Positions 55,059 through 64,000 of a stretch of 64,000 bases of DNA are shown here, in pieces (positions within the stretch are counted from its first letter, which is position 1; each line of letters opens with the position of its first letter). The notes beneath the pieces are model-generated. The model ran no database searches. It was not told where the DNA came from and saw only the letters and a list, made by a program, of their open reading frames with translations. Position numbers and translations under genes: made by a program. Origin of the DNA: Terasakiella pusilla DSM 6293. GTDB taxonomy: Bacteria; Pseudomonadota; Alphaproteobacteria; Rhodospirillales; Terasakiellaceae. The stretch spans positions 1 to 64,000 of the forward strand of contig NZ_JHYO01000018.1 in assembly GCF_000688235.1 (NCBI RefSeq). Direction: 5' to 3'.

Positions 55059-55793
55059 ATGCGCTTTTTAATTTTCGCCCTCGGCCTCCTTCTTGTCACC
55101 ACCCCACTGGCTGCCAAAGACCAGTTGTCTGCAGACCAACAGGAGGAAGTTCGTCAACTCGTTCGCGATACCTTGTTGAAAAACCCTGAAATCCTTATGG
55201 AAGCCATGCAGATTCTGCAAAGCAAGCAAGAAGCTGCCCGCGAAGAAATGCAAAAAGCTGCTTTATCACAACTGTCTGATCTGCTGGTTACCCCCGGCAT
55301 CACACCGATTGACGGTAACCCGGATGGGGATGTGACGATTGTCGAGTTTTTTGACTATCAATGTGGCTATTGCAAGCGCGCCTACCCGACCATCATGGAC
55401 GTCGTCAATAGCGATAAAAACATCCGCTTTGTGATGAAAGAATTTGCCATCCTTGGCCCCGTTTCCGAAATTGCCGCCCGCGCGGCTCTCGCCTCGCAAA
55501 AGCAAGGTAAGTACAAAGAATTCCATAAAGAACTGATGACCGTTCGCGGCCGTCTGAGTGAAGAGAAAGTCTACAAAACCGCCGAAGATTTGGGCATGGA
55601 TGTGGACCAGCTGAAAAAAGATATGCAAGCCGATGACGTCTCACAGGAAATCACCTCGACCCGTCAAATTGCACAAAGCCTGAATATCACGGGGACGCCG
55701 GCCTTTATCGTCGGGGAACAAATTCTCCCCGGTGCTGTGCCTGCAGACACATTGAAAGACGCAGTAAAAAAAGCACGCGCCAAGAAAAAGTAA
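55059..55793 (+). CDS. DsbA-family periplasmic thioredoxin-like protein
   Basis: A 244-residue secreted protein with a signal peptide (ending LAAK-D region), a helical N-terminal segment with coiled-coil character (about 25-80) and a DsbA-type thioredoxin fold. The active site is CGYC in EFFDYQCGYCK, with the cis-Pro segment GTPAFI. The group includes Com1/DsbA-like enzymes with roles in disulfide formation or isomerisation. Confidence 0.9.
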   Translation: MRFLIFALGLLLVTTPLAAKDQLSADQQEEVRQLVRDTLLKNPEILMEAMQILQSKQEAAREEMQKAALSQLSDLLVTPGITPIDGNPDGDVTIVEFFDYQCGYCKRAYPTIMDVVNSDKNIRFVMKEFAILGPVSEIAARAALASQKQGKYKEFHKELMTVRGRLSEEKVYKTAEDLGMDVDQLKKDMQADDVSQEITSTRQIAQSLNITGTPAFIVGEQILPGAVPADTLKDAVKKARAKKK

Positions 55794-55816
55794 CATCACG
55801 AGATAAGGGGAAGATC

Positions 55817-56338
55817 ATGTCTGTTACGTACAACATTGAAACGCTGGAAGACCTTCTGGCCCACTCACTCACCATGGAAACCGAAGCCGCTGAACGATAC
55901 CGCGAAGTGGCTGACACCATGGATGTACATAACAACCCGGAAGTCGCGAAACTGTTTCACCTGCTTGCCGGTTATGCCGACAAACATGCCGCTGAAATGG
56001 AAGAACGATCAAAGGATATGACCCTTCCCCATATCGCACCTTGGGATTTCGTCTGGGAAGATGGCGATAGTCCGGAAGCTGCCGATATTTACCAGACCCA
56101 CTATAAAATGACGCCCCATCACGTCATAAAATTGGCGCTAAAGGTTGAACAAGGCGCCCATGACTTTTATGCCAAGATCGCTCATGACAGTACTCACCCG
56201 GATGTCAAAGCCATGGCAGCCGAATTTGCCGAAGAAGAAAGCGAACATGTCGCTTTGCTGGAAGAATGGATCAAGCGATATCCAGAGCCCGTCTCCCACT
56301 GGGACGAGGATCTTGATCCCCCGATGATGCCCGAGTAG
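55817..56338 (+). CDS. ferritin-like/rubrerythrin-family protein
   Basis: A 173-residue four-helix protein. Each half has an ExxxxxxY/H-type helix and an ExxH motif: ETEAAERY with ADKHAAEMEE, and EQGAHDFY with EEESEHVALLEE. These provide ligands for a di-iron site. There is no rubredoxin domain, so it is an erythrin-like member. It begins 24 bases after the DsbA-like gene. A role in peroxide or iron handling is likely. Confidence 0.82.
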   Translation: MSVTYNIETLEDLLAHSLTMETEAAERYREVADTMDVHNNPEVAKLFHLLAGYADKHAAEMEERSKDMTLPHIAPWDFVWEDGDSPEAADIYQTHYKMTPHHVIKLALKVEQGAHDFYAKIAHDSTHPDVKAMAAEFAEEESEHVALLEEWIKRYPEPVSHWDEDLDPPMMPE

Positions 56339-56350
56339 GCCGGAGCGCTC

Positions 56351-57082
56351 CTATTGAACCTGTGGAACCGGTAAAAAAGCGAAACGAAAACCATTGGCGC
56401 GCTCAATCAACAACAGCACCATATCCTTCTTTTCCTTTTGCGCACGCTTCATATATCCGACGATATGTCCAGGCTTCCAGACCGGAAACTGATTGACCTG
56501 CACAACCACATCACCGACTTGAATATCCAGTCCGGCGGCTTTTTCAGCATCCACAAGACTGACAACAACGCCACGGCTTGACCATGGCAGGTCAAAGCGC
56601 GTCTGCACCTTTGGTGTCAAAGCCGCAAAGGTAATCCCCAAGGGGGCAATGGTCGTAAAATTGTTGCGCATATCCTCCCAGACAGGTGGTTTTTCACCGA
56701 TATCAAAGGGCACCTGCAAGGTTGTCCCCTGACGATAAATGCCCAAGGTGACTGCGCTTCCCGGTTTCAGCCCCTCCACCATCTTGAGGACGTCTTCAAC
56801 CGATTTAGTCTCTTCGCCATTCAAAGTCTGGATCACATCCCCACGGCGGACATCAGATTGGCTGGCCGGACCGGGGAAAGCTATATCACGGATCAACACA
56901 CCCTGTGTTGTTTCAAGGCCCAACGCCCGGACAATCTGCGGCGACATTCCTTGAATTTGCAATCCAAAAAACGGACGAACATCCGTCGCCTGCGCCATGC
57001 TCGGCAAACAAGCGAGCCCCAAGAACAGCATAACTGTAAAAGCGCCCATCTTCATTTTATGCAAAGGACCTTGCAAAACCAT
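56351..57082 (-). CDS. secreted PDZ-domain protein without protease domain
   Basis: A 243-residue exported protein (hydrophobic signal near residues 12-32, ending SMAQA-T). It has two PDZ domains: about 36-135 (GDVIQTLNG, carboxylate-binding LGIYRQG region) and about 150-240 (GVVVSLVDA, GDVVVQVN). DegP-type proteins have the same pair after a trypsin domain, which is missing here. It may be an adaptor or scaffold in the periplasm. GGGAGAAG lies upstream of the ATG. Confidence 0.8.
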   Translation of the reverse strand: MVLQGPLHKMKMGAFTVMLFLGLACLPSMAQATDVRPFFGLQIQGMSPQIVRALGLETTQGVLIRDIAFPGPASQSDVRRGDVIQTLNGEETKSVEDVLKMVEGLKPGSAVTLGIYRQGTTLQVPFDIGEKPPVWEDMRNNFTTIAPLGITFAALTPKVQTRFDLPWSSRGVVVSLVDAEKAAGLDIQVGDVVVQVNQFPVWKPGHIVGYMKRAQKEKKDMVLLLIERANGFRFAFLPVPQVQ

Positions 57083-57172
57083 CTCCCGTTCTTCTCCCAG
57101 TTCAGGTGGGAGACTATCTTATAGGATAAGGCGAAAGAAAGCCTGAATTTAAAAAAAAACGATTTATAAGAC

Positions 57173-58486
57173 CTAACCGAGTACCGAAAGCGTCGGTTCA
57201 TACAGCTTATATCCATTGCGTCCCGAGGTTTTGACCGCATACATGGCTTCATCCGCACAGCGCAATAATTCGTCACAATCCATTGCATCTTCAGGGAAAC
57301 GGGCAATACCAATGCTCGCGCCAAGGCGGCACTCGCGTCCGCTGACAAGAATAGGTTCTTCCATACTTTCAAGCAGTTTGTCCGCTACCAAAACGCCCGC
57401 GTCAGAATTATCCAATTCTTCCAAAAGGATAACAAATTCATCACCGCCAATACGGGCAACCGTATCTGATTCGCGTATAATCTTGCGAAAACGCTTGGCG
57501 ACCACTTGTAACACAACATCCCCTGCTTCATGCCCAAGGGTATCGTTAATCGGCTTAAACTTGTCCAAGTCCACAAACATCAAGACCAGCGCCTTATTAT
57601 AACGCTGGGCAGATTTAATCGCGTGATTTAAACGGTCGGTAAATAAGTGGCGATTCGGCAGCCCGGTCAGGGTGTCATGGTGCGCCATGTGGCGGATACG
57701 TTCTTCACTCTGTTTTCGTTCGGTAATATCACGGAACACAGCGGTATAGATCAGCTCGTTGCCGACCTGAAGCTTGGTTAAAGTCATTTCCAGCGGGAAA
57801 CGGCCCTTCTCTTCATGACTGCCCACCAGTTCCCACGGCTTCCCCATTAGGGGAGAATTACCATTCAGGATTTTACGTTCCAGAAAACGTTTATAAGGAT
57901 CCCGATATTCAGGATCCATTAGCACTTCAATATGATGTCCGATAACCGTTTGTGCCGGCCGCCCGAAAATCTTTTCCGCCGCCGGATTAAAGGTCTGAAC
58001 GATCCCCTTGACACTAAGGGTCATAATCCCTTCCGTCACCGTGTTCAGGATACTTTTTAAGCGATGCTCGCGATCACGCACGGCTTCGGAAGCGCGTTTA
58101 TATTCCGTAATATCCTGCAACTCGACGATATGAGCGTCCAAACCATCGACCTGAATATCATTAATGAGCATTTTAACATCAAGAGTGCTACCATCACGCT
58201 TGAGCAGTTTCAGCGGAATGAAGTCTTCTTCTTCGGCCAAAAATTCCAGCCCATAGGCTAAAAACTCTTTATAATCAGCATGAATGAAATCCGCAAAATC
58301 GTAGCCCAGCACATCCTGTTGGCTATCGGCCCCCAACAGACACAGGCCTGCCTTGTTCATGTACTGGATTTTATTGTCCAAACAGATGGCAAACAGGTTT
58401 GATGCGGTATCGACAAGCGTCATCCCCCACCCTGCACGGGAGAGGTCGATATAGGCCTGCCCTGAAACGCTTTCCTGTTGTGCCAT
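57173..58486 (-). CDS. PAS-PAS-GGDEF diguanylate cyclase
   Basis: A 437-residue cytoplasmic protein with two PAS domains (about 15-130 and 140-260) and a GGDEF domain (about 270-430). The signature is intact, RIGGDEFVILLEE, preceded by the inhibitory I-site RESD five residues before, so it should make c-di-GMP and be feedback-inhibited by it. It is the only intact GGDEF in the window. Confidence 0.92.
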   Translation of the reverse strand: MAQQESVSGQAYIDLSRAGWGMTLVDTASNLFAICLDNKIQYMNKAGLCLLGADSQQDVLGYDFADFIHADYKEFLAYGLEFLAEEEDFIPLKLLKRDGSTLDVKMLINDIQVDGLDAHIVELQDITEYKRASEAVRDREHRLKSILNTVTEGIMTLSVKGIVQTFNPAAEKIFGRPAQTVIGHHIEVLMDPEYRDPYKRFLERKILNGNSPLMGKPWELVGSHEEKGRFPLEMTLTKLQVGNELIYTAVFRDITERKQSEERIRHMAHHDTLTGLPNRHLFTDRLNHAIKSAQRYNKALVLMFVDLDKFKPINDTLGHEAGDVVLQVVAKRFRKIIRESDTVARIGGDEFVILLEELDNSDAGVLVADKLLESMEEPILVSGRECRLGASIGIARFPEDAMDCDELLRCADEAMYAVKTSGRNGYKLYEPTLSVLG

Positions 58487-58516
58487 CTTATTTCTTTATA
58501 CGACTTTTAGTTTCTC

Positions 58517-60844
58517 TTATTTGAAGCCTGCTTTTGCAAGGGCTGCTGCCAATGCGTTATTGCCTTGGTCATCTGTTTCAGATGTCCGTGACTTCCCCTG
58601 TTTAAAGCTCTTGGTTGAGACTAGCTTATTTTTAGAAGGATGCGAACCGTATTTTTCAGAAGGTGTACCAGACTTTTCCGATTTGCCTTCTGCTGCGGTG
58701 CGCATGGTCAACGAAATACGCTTGCGCGGCAGGTCCACTTCCTGCACCGTCACCATCACCACATCACCCGGTTTAACCACCTCATGAGGGTCTTTGACAA
58801 AGCGATCTGCCAGTTGGGAAATATGTACCAAACCATCCTGATGCACCCCGACATCCACAAAGGCACCAAAGTTTGTCACGTTGGTCACAACACCTTCCAA
58901 ACGCATGCCCGGCTTGAGGTCTGATGGTTTTTCCACCCCTTCCTGAAAGGTTGCTGTCTTAAATTCCGGACGTGGATCACGCCCTGGTTTTTCCAGCTCA
59001 GACAGGATATCTTTGACCGTTGGAAGACCAAACTTATCATCGGTAAAGGCCGCGGCATCCAACCCTTCCAAGACGGCCTTATTGCCAATGATGTGAGCGA
59101 TGTCATTGCCCGCCTTGGCAATAATTTTTTCTACCACAGGATATGCTTCCGGATGGACGGAAGACTGGTCTAACGGGTTACTGCCATCGCGAATGCGCAA
59201 GAATCCGGCAGACTGTTCAAAGGCCTTTGGGCCCAGTCGCGAAACTTCCTTGAGTTGTTTGCGGTTATCAAAACGACCTTTCTCTTCACGAAAGCGCACA
59301 ATGTTTTGCGCGAGCCCTTCGTTGAGGCCGGAAACACGACTTAAAAGGGCAACCGATGCGGTATTCAAATCCACGCCAACGCCGTTCACGCAGTCTTCGA
59401 CCACGCCATCTAGCATACGGCCCAGCTTCACCTGTGACACATCATGCTGATATTGCCCCACCCCGATTGATTTCGGATCGATCTTCACCAACTCTGCCAA
59501 CGGGTCTTGCAAACGCCGACCAATCGAGATCGCCCCGCGCAAGGACACATCCACATCCGGGAATTCCTGCGCCGCATATTCAGAGGCTGAATAAACAGAG
59601 GCACCCGCTTCACTCACCACCAGCTTGGTCAGTTTCAGTTCAGGATAACGCTTGATCAAGTCTTCTGCCAATTTGTCCGTTTCGCGTGAGGCGGTGCCGT
59701 TACCGATGCTAATCAGTTCCGCCTTATAGGTACGACAAATATGGGCCAGAACTTCGATGGACTGATCCCATTTGCGTTGTGGCTCATGCGGATAAATCGT
59801 TGTTGTCTCACAGACCTTGCCCGTTTGGTCCATCATGGCGACCTTTACGCCGGTACGGAAGCCCGGATCAAGCGCCAGTGTTGCACGTGTCCCCGCAGGG
59901 GCTGCCAGCAACAAATCACGTAAGTTACGCGAGAAAACCAGAATGGCCTCTTCCTCCGCCGTTTCGCGCAGGGTTGTCAGGACATCCATTTCAAGGTGCA
60001 GGGAGATTTTGACCTTCCACGCCCAGCGCGCACAATCCTGCAGCCATTTGTCTGCTGGACGGCCCTGATCCCGGATACCAACATGATGCGCAATGCGCGA
60101 GATACAGTCGAGGCCATCGCCCTCCCCCGTTTGCAGGGAGACTTTCAACACCCCTTCATTGCGCCCTCTAAACAAGGCCAGCGCCCGGTGGGATGGTACT
60201 TTGTTCACCGGCTCACTATAGTCAAAGTAATCTTTAAACTTAGCGCCTTCGTTCTGCTTTCCGTCCACGACTTCGCTGACCACGCGGCCATCTGACCAGA
60301 TATACTGGCGCAGCTCGTTCAACAGCTGGGCATCTTCGGCAAATCGTTCCATCAAAATCTGGCGGGCACCGTCCAGTACGGCTTTGGTATCTTCAAAGCC
60401 CAGTTCGGCATTGAAGAAAGATTGTGCCTCATCTTCCGGTGTTTTTTGCGGATCATCAAAAAGCAAATCAGCCAAAGGCTCCAACCCGGCTTCGCGGGCA
60501 ATTTGACCTTTGGTGCGGCGTTTTTTCTTGTAAGGCAAATACAAATCTTCAAGCTGGGCTTTTGTATCAGCCAGCACGATTTGTTTCGTCAGCTCATCGG
60601 TAAGCTTGCCTTGCTCTTCGATCGATTTCAAAATAGAATCACGGCGCTCGTCCAATTCGCGCATGTAGCGCAGGCGTTCTTCCAACTGGCGCAACTGCGT
60701 ATCGTCCAGCCCTTGCGTGGCTTCTTTACGATAGCGTGCGATAAAGGGGACGGTTGAGCCCCCGTCCAACAACTCGACAGCGGCGTTGGCTTGTGAAAGT
60801 GTGATCCCAAGTTCTTTTGATAAACGATCAAGGAGAGGCTGCAT
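58517..60844 (-). CDS. tex: Tex transcription accessory protein
   Basis: RNA-binding protein of 775 residues. It has the Tex core (helix-turn-helix N-terminus, [13 protein letters not shown], YqgF-like domain with [13 protein letters not shown], helix-hairpin-helix region) and a C-terminal S1 domain (about 645-715; [21 protein letters not shown]). The C-terminal tail is Lys- and Ser-rich. Tex affects transcription and stress survival in several pathogens. Confidence 0.93.
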   Translation of the reverse strand: MQPLLDRLSKELGITLSQANAAVELLDGGSTVPFIARYRKEATQGLDDTQLRQLEERLRYMRELDERRDSILKSIEEQGKLTDELTKQIVLADTKAQLEDLYLPYKKKRRTKGQIAREAGLEPLADLLFDDPQKTPEDEAQSFFNAELGFEDTKAVLDGARQILMERFAEDAQLLNELRQYIWSDGRVVSEVVDGKQNEGAKFKDYFDYSEPVNKVPSHRALALFRGRNEGVLKVSLQTGEGDGLDCISRIAHHVGIRDQGRPADKWLQDCARWAWKVKISLHLEMDVLTTLRETAEEEAILVFSRNLRDLLLAAPAGTRATLALDPGFRTGVKVAMMDQTGKVCETTTIYPHEPQRKWDQSIEVLAHICRTYKAELISIGNGTASRETDKLAEDLIKRYPELKLTKLVVSEAGASVYSASEYAAQEFPDVDVSLRGAISIGRRLQDPLAELVKIDPKSIGVGQYQHDVSQVKLGRMLDGVVEDCVNGVGVDLNTASVALLSRVSGLNEGLAQNIVRFREEKGRFDNRKQLKEVSRLGPKAFEQSAGFLRIRDGSNPLDQSSVHPEAYPVVEKIIAKAGNDIAHIIGNKAVLEGLDAAAFTDDKFGLPTVKDILSELEKPGRDPRPEFKTATFQEGVEKPSDLKPGMRLEGVVTNVTNFGAFVDVGVHQDGLVHISQLADRFVKDPHEVVKPGDVVMVTVQEVDLPRKRISLTMRTAAEGKSEKSGTPSEKYGSHPSKNKLVSTKSFKQGKSRTSETDDQGNNALAAALAKAGFK

Positions 60845-60922
60845 AAATTCTTATCCTTTGTGGCACAAATTGCCTGCCAGACAGTCACTGGCAAGAGGGC
60901 ATATTTAGTACAAAAGATACGC

Positions 60923-60951
60923 AAAAAAGGCCACCTTTAAAGATGACCTTT
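60923..60951 (-). terminator. terminator after cysH
   Basis: Stem aaaggtca / tggccttt (one wobble) with a T run on the minus strand, about 25 bases beyond the cysH stop. Confidence 0.75.
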
Positions 60952-60976
60952 CACGGGATTTATTTTAACAATAACC

Positions 60977-61741
60977 CTAGATATAGATGGCTTCAAAGCT
61001 TGGCGATTTATGGATACCACATTCGGTTTTCGATTGACCCGACCATCTTCCGGCGCGTTGATCTTCACCGTCTTTTACCGCCCGTGTACATGGCGCACAG
61101 CCAATGGACGGATACCCTTTGTCGACCAGCGGATGTTTCGGCAAGCCCATGGCCTTGAACTCCGACACGACTTTTTCATAGTCCCAGTTATAAAGCGGAT
61201 TGATTTTAAAACGACCGTCCGCATCCAGTTCAATCGGCTGCAAGGCGGCGCGTTCACTATTTTGAAAGCGTTTGCGCCCGCTGATCCACGCGGCATAGGG
61301 ACCAAGTGCTTTTTCAAACGGCAGGACTTTACGAATATGACAGCAGTAATCTGTGTCGCGTTCATAAAGTGTGGCGTCACGGTCCGCATTTTGAAGGTGG
61401 ATAGGTTCCGGCTGTAGCGTCTGAACGTTGGTCAGGCCCAAATGTTCCTCAATGGTCGCTTTATACTGCACGGTTTCTTCAAACAGATGGCCCGTATCAA
61501 TAAACAAAATCGGTGTCGTTTTATCTACATCCGCCACCAGTTTCAACAGAACCGCAGCCTCTGCCCCAAAAGAAGAACTCACCGCGATCTTGCCGTTAAA
61601 TTCTTCCAGCAGAACCTTTTCCAACAAGGTATGGGAATCCAGCCCGTCATATTGACCGAGGAGCCGCGTCAAACGCGAAACAGCTTCCTGTGGGTCAGCA
61701 GCAGGTTTTGTAAATGAAACGGCACTGGAAGAACTGGACAT
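60977..61741 (-). CDS. cysH: adenylyl-sulfate (APS) reductase CysH
   Basis: Reduces activated sulfate to sulfite in cysteine synthesis. The 254-residue protein has the SSSFGAEAAVLL P-loop-like start and the four cluster cysteines DYCC and GCAPC, plus the catalytic ECGIH near the C-terminus. The double-CC/CxxC set marks the [4Fe-4S] APS-type enzyme rather than the PAPS type. It links to the cysE/isc sulfur genes earlier in the window. Confidence 0.93.
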   Translation of the reverse strand: MSSSSSAVSFTKPAADPQEAVSRLTRLLGQYDGLDSHTLLEKVLLEEFNGKIAVSSSFGAEAAVLLKLVADVDKTTPILFIDTGHLFEETVQYKATIEEHLGLTNVQTLQPEPIHLQNADRDATLYERDTDYCCHIRKVLPFEKALGPYAAWISGRKRFQNSERAALQPIELDADGRFKINPLYNWDYEKVVSEFKAMGLPKHPLVDKGYPSIGCAPCTRAVKDGEDQRAGRWSGQSKTECGIHKSPSFEAIYI

Positions 61742-61908
61742 GATTTTCTCATCATTGGGTTGTTGGTCTGGAGGTCATATGTACGCAGCCCGCACTAATT
61801 TGTCAATTAATTATGTTAAATTCATTGTTTATACATATTTTTATTGTGTTTGAAGATTTCCCCTATTTACCGTACAAAGTCTGCCTCATTTGCAATGAAG
61901 GAAATCTC

Positions 61909-62604
61909 ATGAAAATGCTCAGCGGTCCCAGTGCCCTCCCTGAAAATCAAGCCATCGAAAGTCTGGTTGTTATGCTCCACGGGTTTGGGGCGGATGGGCA
62001 AGACCTCATCGGGCTGGCTCCTTTCTTCAAGCAACACCTGCCTAAGACGGCCTTTCATTCACCCGATGGCCCACAGCCCTGTGAACTATCGCCACTTGGG
62101 CGGCAGTGGTTTAGCCTGCAGCACACCGACCCGGACATGATGCGCCGACGCGCTGAAACACAAGAAACGGCCTTTGAAGGTATGTATGAGGCAGCAAAAG
62201 ACGTTGCCCCCTTGATCCAAAGCTATATTGAAGACTTACGCAGGCACTATAACCTACCTGCCGATAAGGTCTGTCTGCTCGGCTTTTCTCAAGGCACCAT
62301 GATGGCGCTGCATGTCGGCCTCCGCCAGACGGAGCCTTTCGCCGGTATTGTCGGATTTTCTGGTGCATTGGTCGGCAAAAGCAAATTACCTGACGATCTC
62401 ACCTCCGCCTGCCCCGTCTTGCTGATCCATGGGGAGGGCGATGAAATGCTGCCTGTTCATGCCGTTGATCTTGCAGAGGAAGGCTTATCCAATGCTGGCG
62501 TCTCCGTAGAAGTTATGCGCCGGCCATATCTTCCCCATTCAATTGATGCGGAAGGGGCAACTGCCGCCGCCGAATTTATACAGGCACGTTTTAGACAGGC
62601 ATAA
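61909..62604 (+). CDS. carboxylesterase/phospholipase (alpha/beta hydrolase)
   Basis: A roughly 231-residue hydrolase of the YpfH/carboxylesterase group. Motifs include VVMLHGFGADGQD near the start, nucleophile elbow LGFSQGTMMA (Ser), Asp in HGEGDEMLP and a late His (LPHSID). Start chosen at ATG 61909, where AAGGAAA precedes it; the frame to 61813 has no site. Substrate unknown. Confidence 0.85.
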   Translation: MKMLSGPSALPENQAIESLVVMLHGFGADGQDLIGLAPFFKQHLPKTAFHSPDGPQPCELSPLGRQWFSLQHTDPDMMRRRAETQETAFEGMYEAAKDVAPLIQSYIEDLRRHYNLPADKVCLLGFSQGTMMALHVGLRQTEPFAGIVGFSGALVGKSKLPDDLTSACPVLLIHGEGDEMLPVHAVDLAEEGLSNAGVSVEVMRRPYLPHSIDAEGATAAAEFIQARFRQA

Positions 62605-62629
62605 AAAAAGGGGCGAACACCGCCCCTTT
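62604..62629 (-). terminator. terminator of the STAS gene
   Basis: Stem aaaggggcg / cgccccttt with a five-base loop. On the minus strand it ends in a run of T, so it mainly serves the STAS gene, and may also act on the plus strand. Confidence 0.85.
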
Positions 62630-62651
62630 CTTACTCAACTTTGAGACCCGA

Positions 62652-62957
62652 TTAATCTTCGAATGGGATCAAAGCATCAAACTTTGCAATTTCCAACATG
62701 CGACGGACTTGACCGTCAGCTTTGCGAATAGAAATTGTGAAAGGACGCCCCACTGTCGCATCTCTCAGAAGCATCAGCATACCCAGACCAGCAGAATCGA
62801 TAAATTCCAGACCGCTCAGATCAAAGACACATTTTGACCCACTATATTCTTTCAGATCATCAACAATCTTACGAAACACAACGTTGTCAGAGAACGTCAA
62901 GCGCCCCTGAAGGTACAATTCCTTTGTGGTTTCGTCGCCGCGAATACTGTACTCCAT
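62652..62957 (-). CDS. STAS-domain anti-sigma-factor antagonist-like protein
   Basis: A 101-residue single STAS domain. The phosphorylatable Ser lies in LEFIDSAGLGML, the hallmark of SpoIIAA/RsbV-type antagonists. Such proteins switch partner regulators depending on phosphorylation; partner unknown here. It lies 149 bases downstream of the response regulator fragment in the same direction and may belong to one signalling unit. Confidence 0.88.
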   Translation of the reverse strand: MEYSIRGDETTKELYLQGRLTFSDNVVFRKIVDDLKEYSGSKCVFDLSGLEFIDSAGLGMLMLLRDATVGRPFTISIRKADGQVRRMLEIAKFDALIPFED

Positions 62958-63106
62958 GTCTTTTCCTCATACATTGAACAGTGTTTATTTTTATCTTATT
63001 TAACAACATACCCTTTTTCAGAGCATCTTCCAACATTTTCGACGTCTATTTTGTATTTTTTATATACTAGAGCGCTACAGATACGCAATCACACGTAACT
63101 TCTAAT

Positions 63107-64000
63107 TTAATTCTTATATTTTTCCTGAACCGACGATCTGATTTTATGCGCCACATTGGAAGTGTTTGAATTTGTCTTGAAAGTTGCTGATAGCGCAGCA
63201 GATAACTCTGGCAACAATTCCAAGTCTTTATGCTTAGGTGCCGTGCCGCTGTTCCACAATGATTTGGTCACAGTCTCTAAGGTGCCAGCCAGATCGGAAA
63301 TATGTTTAAAATCGCTTTCTTCCAATCGGTCGATAATGTCACGGCTGACTTTCAACAAACGAACGACCATCTCCATACTTTGCTTATTGATCTCGCTGTT
63401 TTCATAGGCAGGTACAATACGATCCACCAGATAGCCGACCTGAAAGACATGCCGTTCAATCTTCTGCGCGTTGATATCCCACAGCGCCTTCTTGATCTCA
63501 CGCTGAAATTTTTGCGGATTGAAGTTGCCCTTGGCTTTTTCTGCAATTGTATTGGGGACTTGAACGGAAGGGATTTGCTGCGTGCCCGGTCGAGCAGCTT
63601 TGCGGCGATCCGGACCGATATAATCGGTTGTTACAACGAAAGGCTTGCGCTTTTCAATCAGATATTCAACACGGTTAATCACCTTACCGGCAACAACAGG
63701 CTTTATCTGCAAATCATCCAAGCCCGCCTCTGACGCTTTACGGACAATTTCCTCGTTCGGTTCTTCAATGAACAGGATAACACCCAAAAAAGGGTTCGGC
63801 CCCAATTGGTTGTGACGCACGCGTTTTACCAAGTCACAGACATCGCCATCCAGATTAATATCACAAAGCAACACATCCGGGTTGCTGTAACGAATAACCT
63901 CTTCCAGTGTTTCGATGTCACCCGCGTCAACCATTCCGCGGTATCCGTGCTGCCCCAAAACCCCTTTCAAGCTGGATCTCAACTGACGGTTTGCGTCCGC
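63107..64000 (-). CDS. response regulator receiver-domain protein (5' end outside window)
   Basis: At least 297 residues, reading in from beyond the right edge; the frame continues upstream as ADANRQLRSSL, the usual run-in of a receiver domain. The first 115 residues carry the receiver fold with the phosphoacceptor Asp in DVLLCDINLDG and Lys in LQIKPVVAGK. A helical C-terminal half (about 150-290) without DNA-binding or enzyme motif follows, so it may act by protein contact. It resembles chemotaxis or general-stress-type regulators. Confidence 0.8.
   Translation of the reverse strand, partial: ADANRQLRSSLKGVLGQHGYRGMVDAGDIETLEEVIRYSNPDVLLCDINLDGDVCDLVKRVRHNQLGPNPFLGVILFIEEPNEEIVRKASEAGLDDLQIKPVVAGKVINRVEYLIEKRKPFVVTTDYIGPDRRKAARPGTQQIPSVQVPNTIAEKAKGNFNPQKFQREIKKALWDINAQKIERHVFQVGYLVDRIVPAYENSEINKQSMEMVVRLLKVSRDIIDRLEESDFKHISDLAGTLETVTKSLWNSGTAPKHKDLELLPELSAALSATFKTNSNTSNVAHKIRSSVQEKYKN

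Overview
The window is chromosomal DNA of an alphaproteobacterium with roughly balanced base composition, most likely a marine Rhodospirillales-type organism (something like Terasakiella; this is a guess from gene content and sequence style). Pointers are the run cysE-iscR-desulfurase-iscSUA-hscBA-fdx-iscX, an HscB with a mitochondrial-type four-cysteine N-terminus, the rne // amiC-mrcA-prfB block with the acidic insertion seen in alphaproteobacterial RNase E, an ElaB/YqjD-like envelope pair, and many c-di-GMP genes. Most of the window is ordinary housekeeping chromosome. The clear accessory patch is a 1.5 kb insertion at a tRNA gene (16311-17807).

Layout. 1-180: leader and promoter of an rRNA operon reading leftward out of the window (consensus promoter plus boxA). 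478-5126: an envelope lipoprotein with TPR, SHOCT-like and SPOR regions, a small conserved protein, a DUF883/holin-like pair, an MscS-type channel. 5174-10907: the pseudouridine synthase RluE, two tandem paralogous PAS/degenerate-GGDEF/EAL proteins, and two orphan periplasmic binding proteins. 11377-14751: the proVWX glycine betaine/proline importer, with a perfect 18-bp palindrome far upstream. 14827-16200: a small membrane protein and another EAL protein.

16311-17926: a tRNA-Met (CAT) gene and its terminator are partly duplicated as a perfect 111-bp direct repeat. Between the copies lies about 1.4 kb of A+T-richer DNA with two lipoprotein genes and a possible AlpA-like remnant. This has the geometry of a tRNA-targeted genomic island, but no integrase is present.

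18016-27457 (minus strand): a nearly continuous sulfur/Fe-S block in transcription order cysE, iscR, a second class I desulfurase, iscS, iscU, iscA, hscB, hscA, fdx, iscX, a DUF599 membrane protein and mnmA. CysE supplies the cysteine precursor, the desulfurases extract sulfur, IscU/IscA/HscBA/Fdx build clusters sensed by IscR, and MnmA uses the relayed sulfur for tRNA thiolation.

27687-46488: alpha/beta hydrolase, anmK, marC, tyrS, a YhdP/AsmA-like giant, glnE, bcp, a PAS-GGDEF-EAL protein, a CBS protein with an unknown partner, and the cell-wall/translation run amiC-mrcA-prfB. 47047-64000: rne with a long leader, an overlooked 52-residue cysteine-rich protein, an aminotransferase translationally coupled to a gamma-glutamyltransferase homologue that lacks the catalytic Thr, an M48 protease with TPRs, a lipoprotein, a DsbA-like protein, a ferritin-like protein, a PDZ-only secreted protein, a diguanylate cyclase, tex, cysH, an esterase, a STAS protein, and a response regulator running off the right edge.

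All calls come from reading the sequence and recalled family features. No database search was run.
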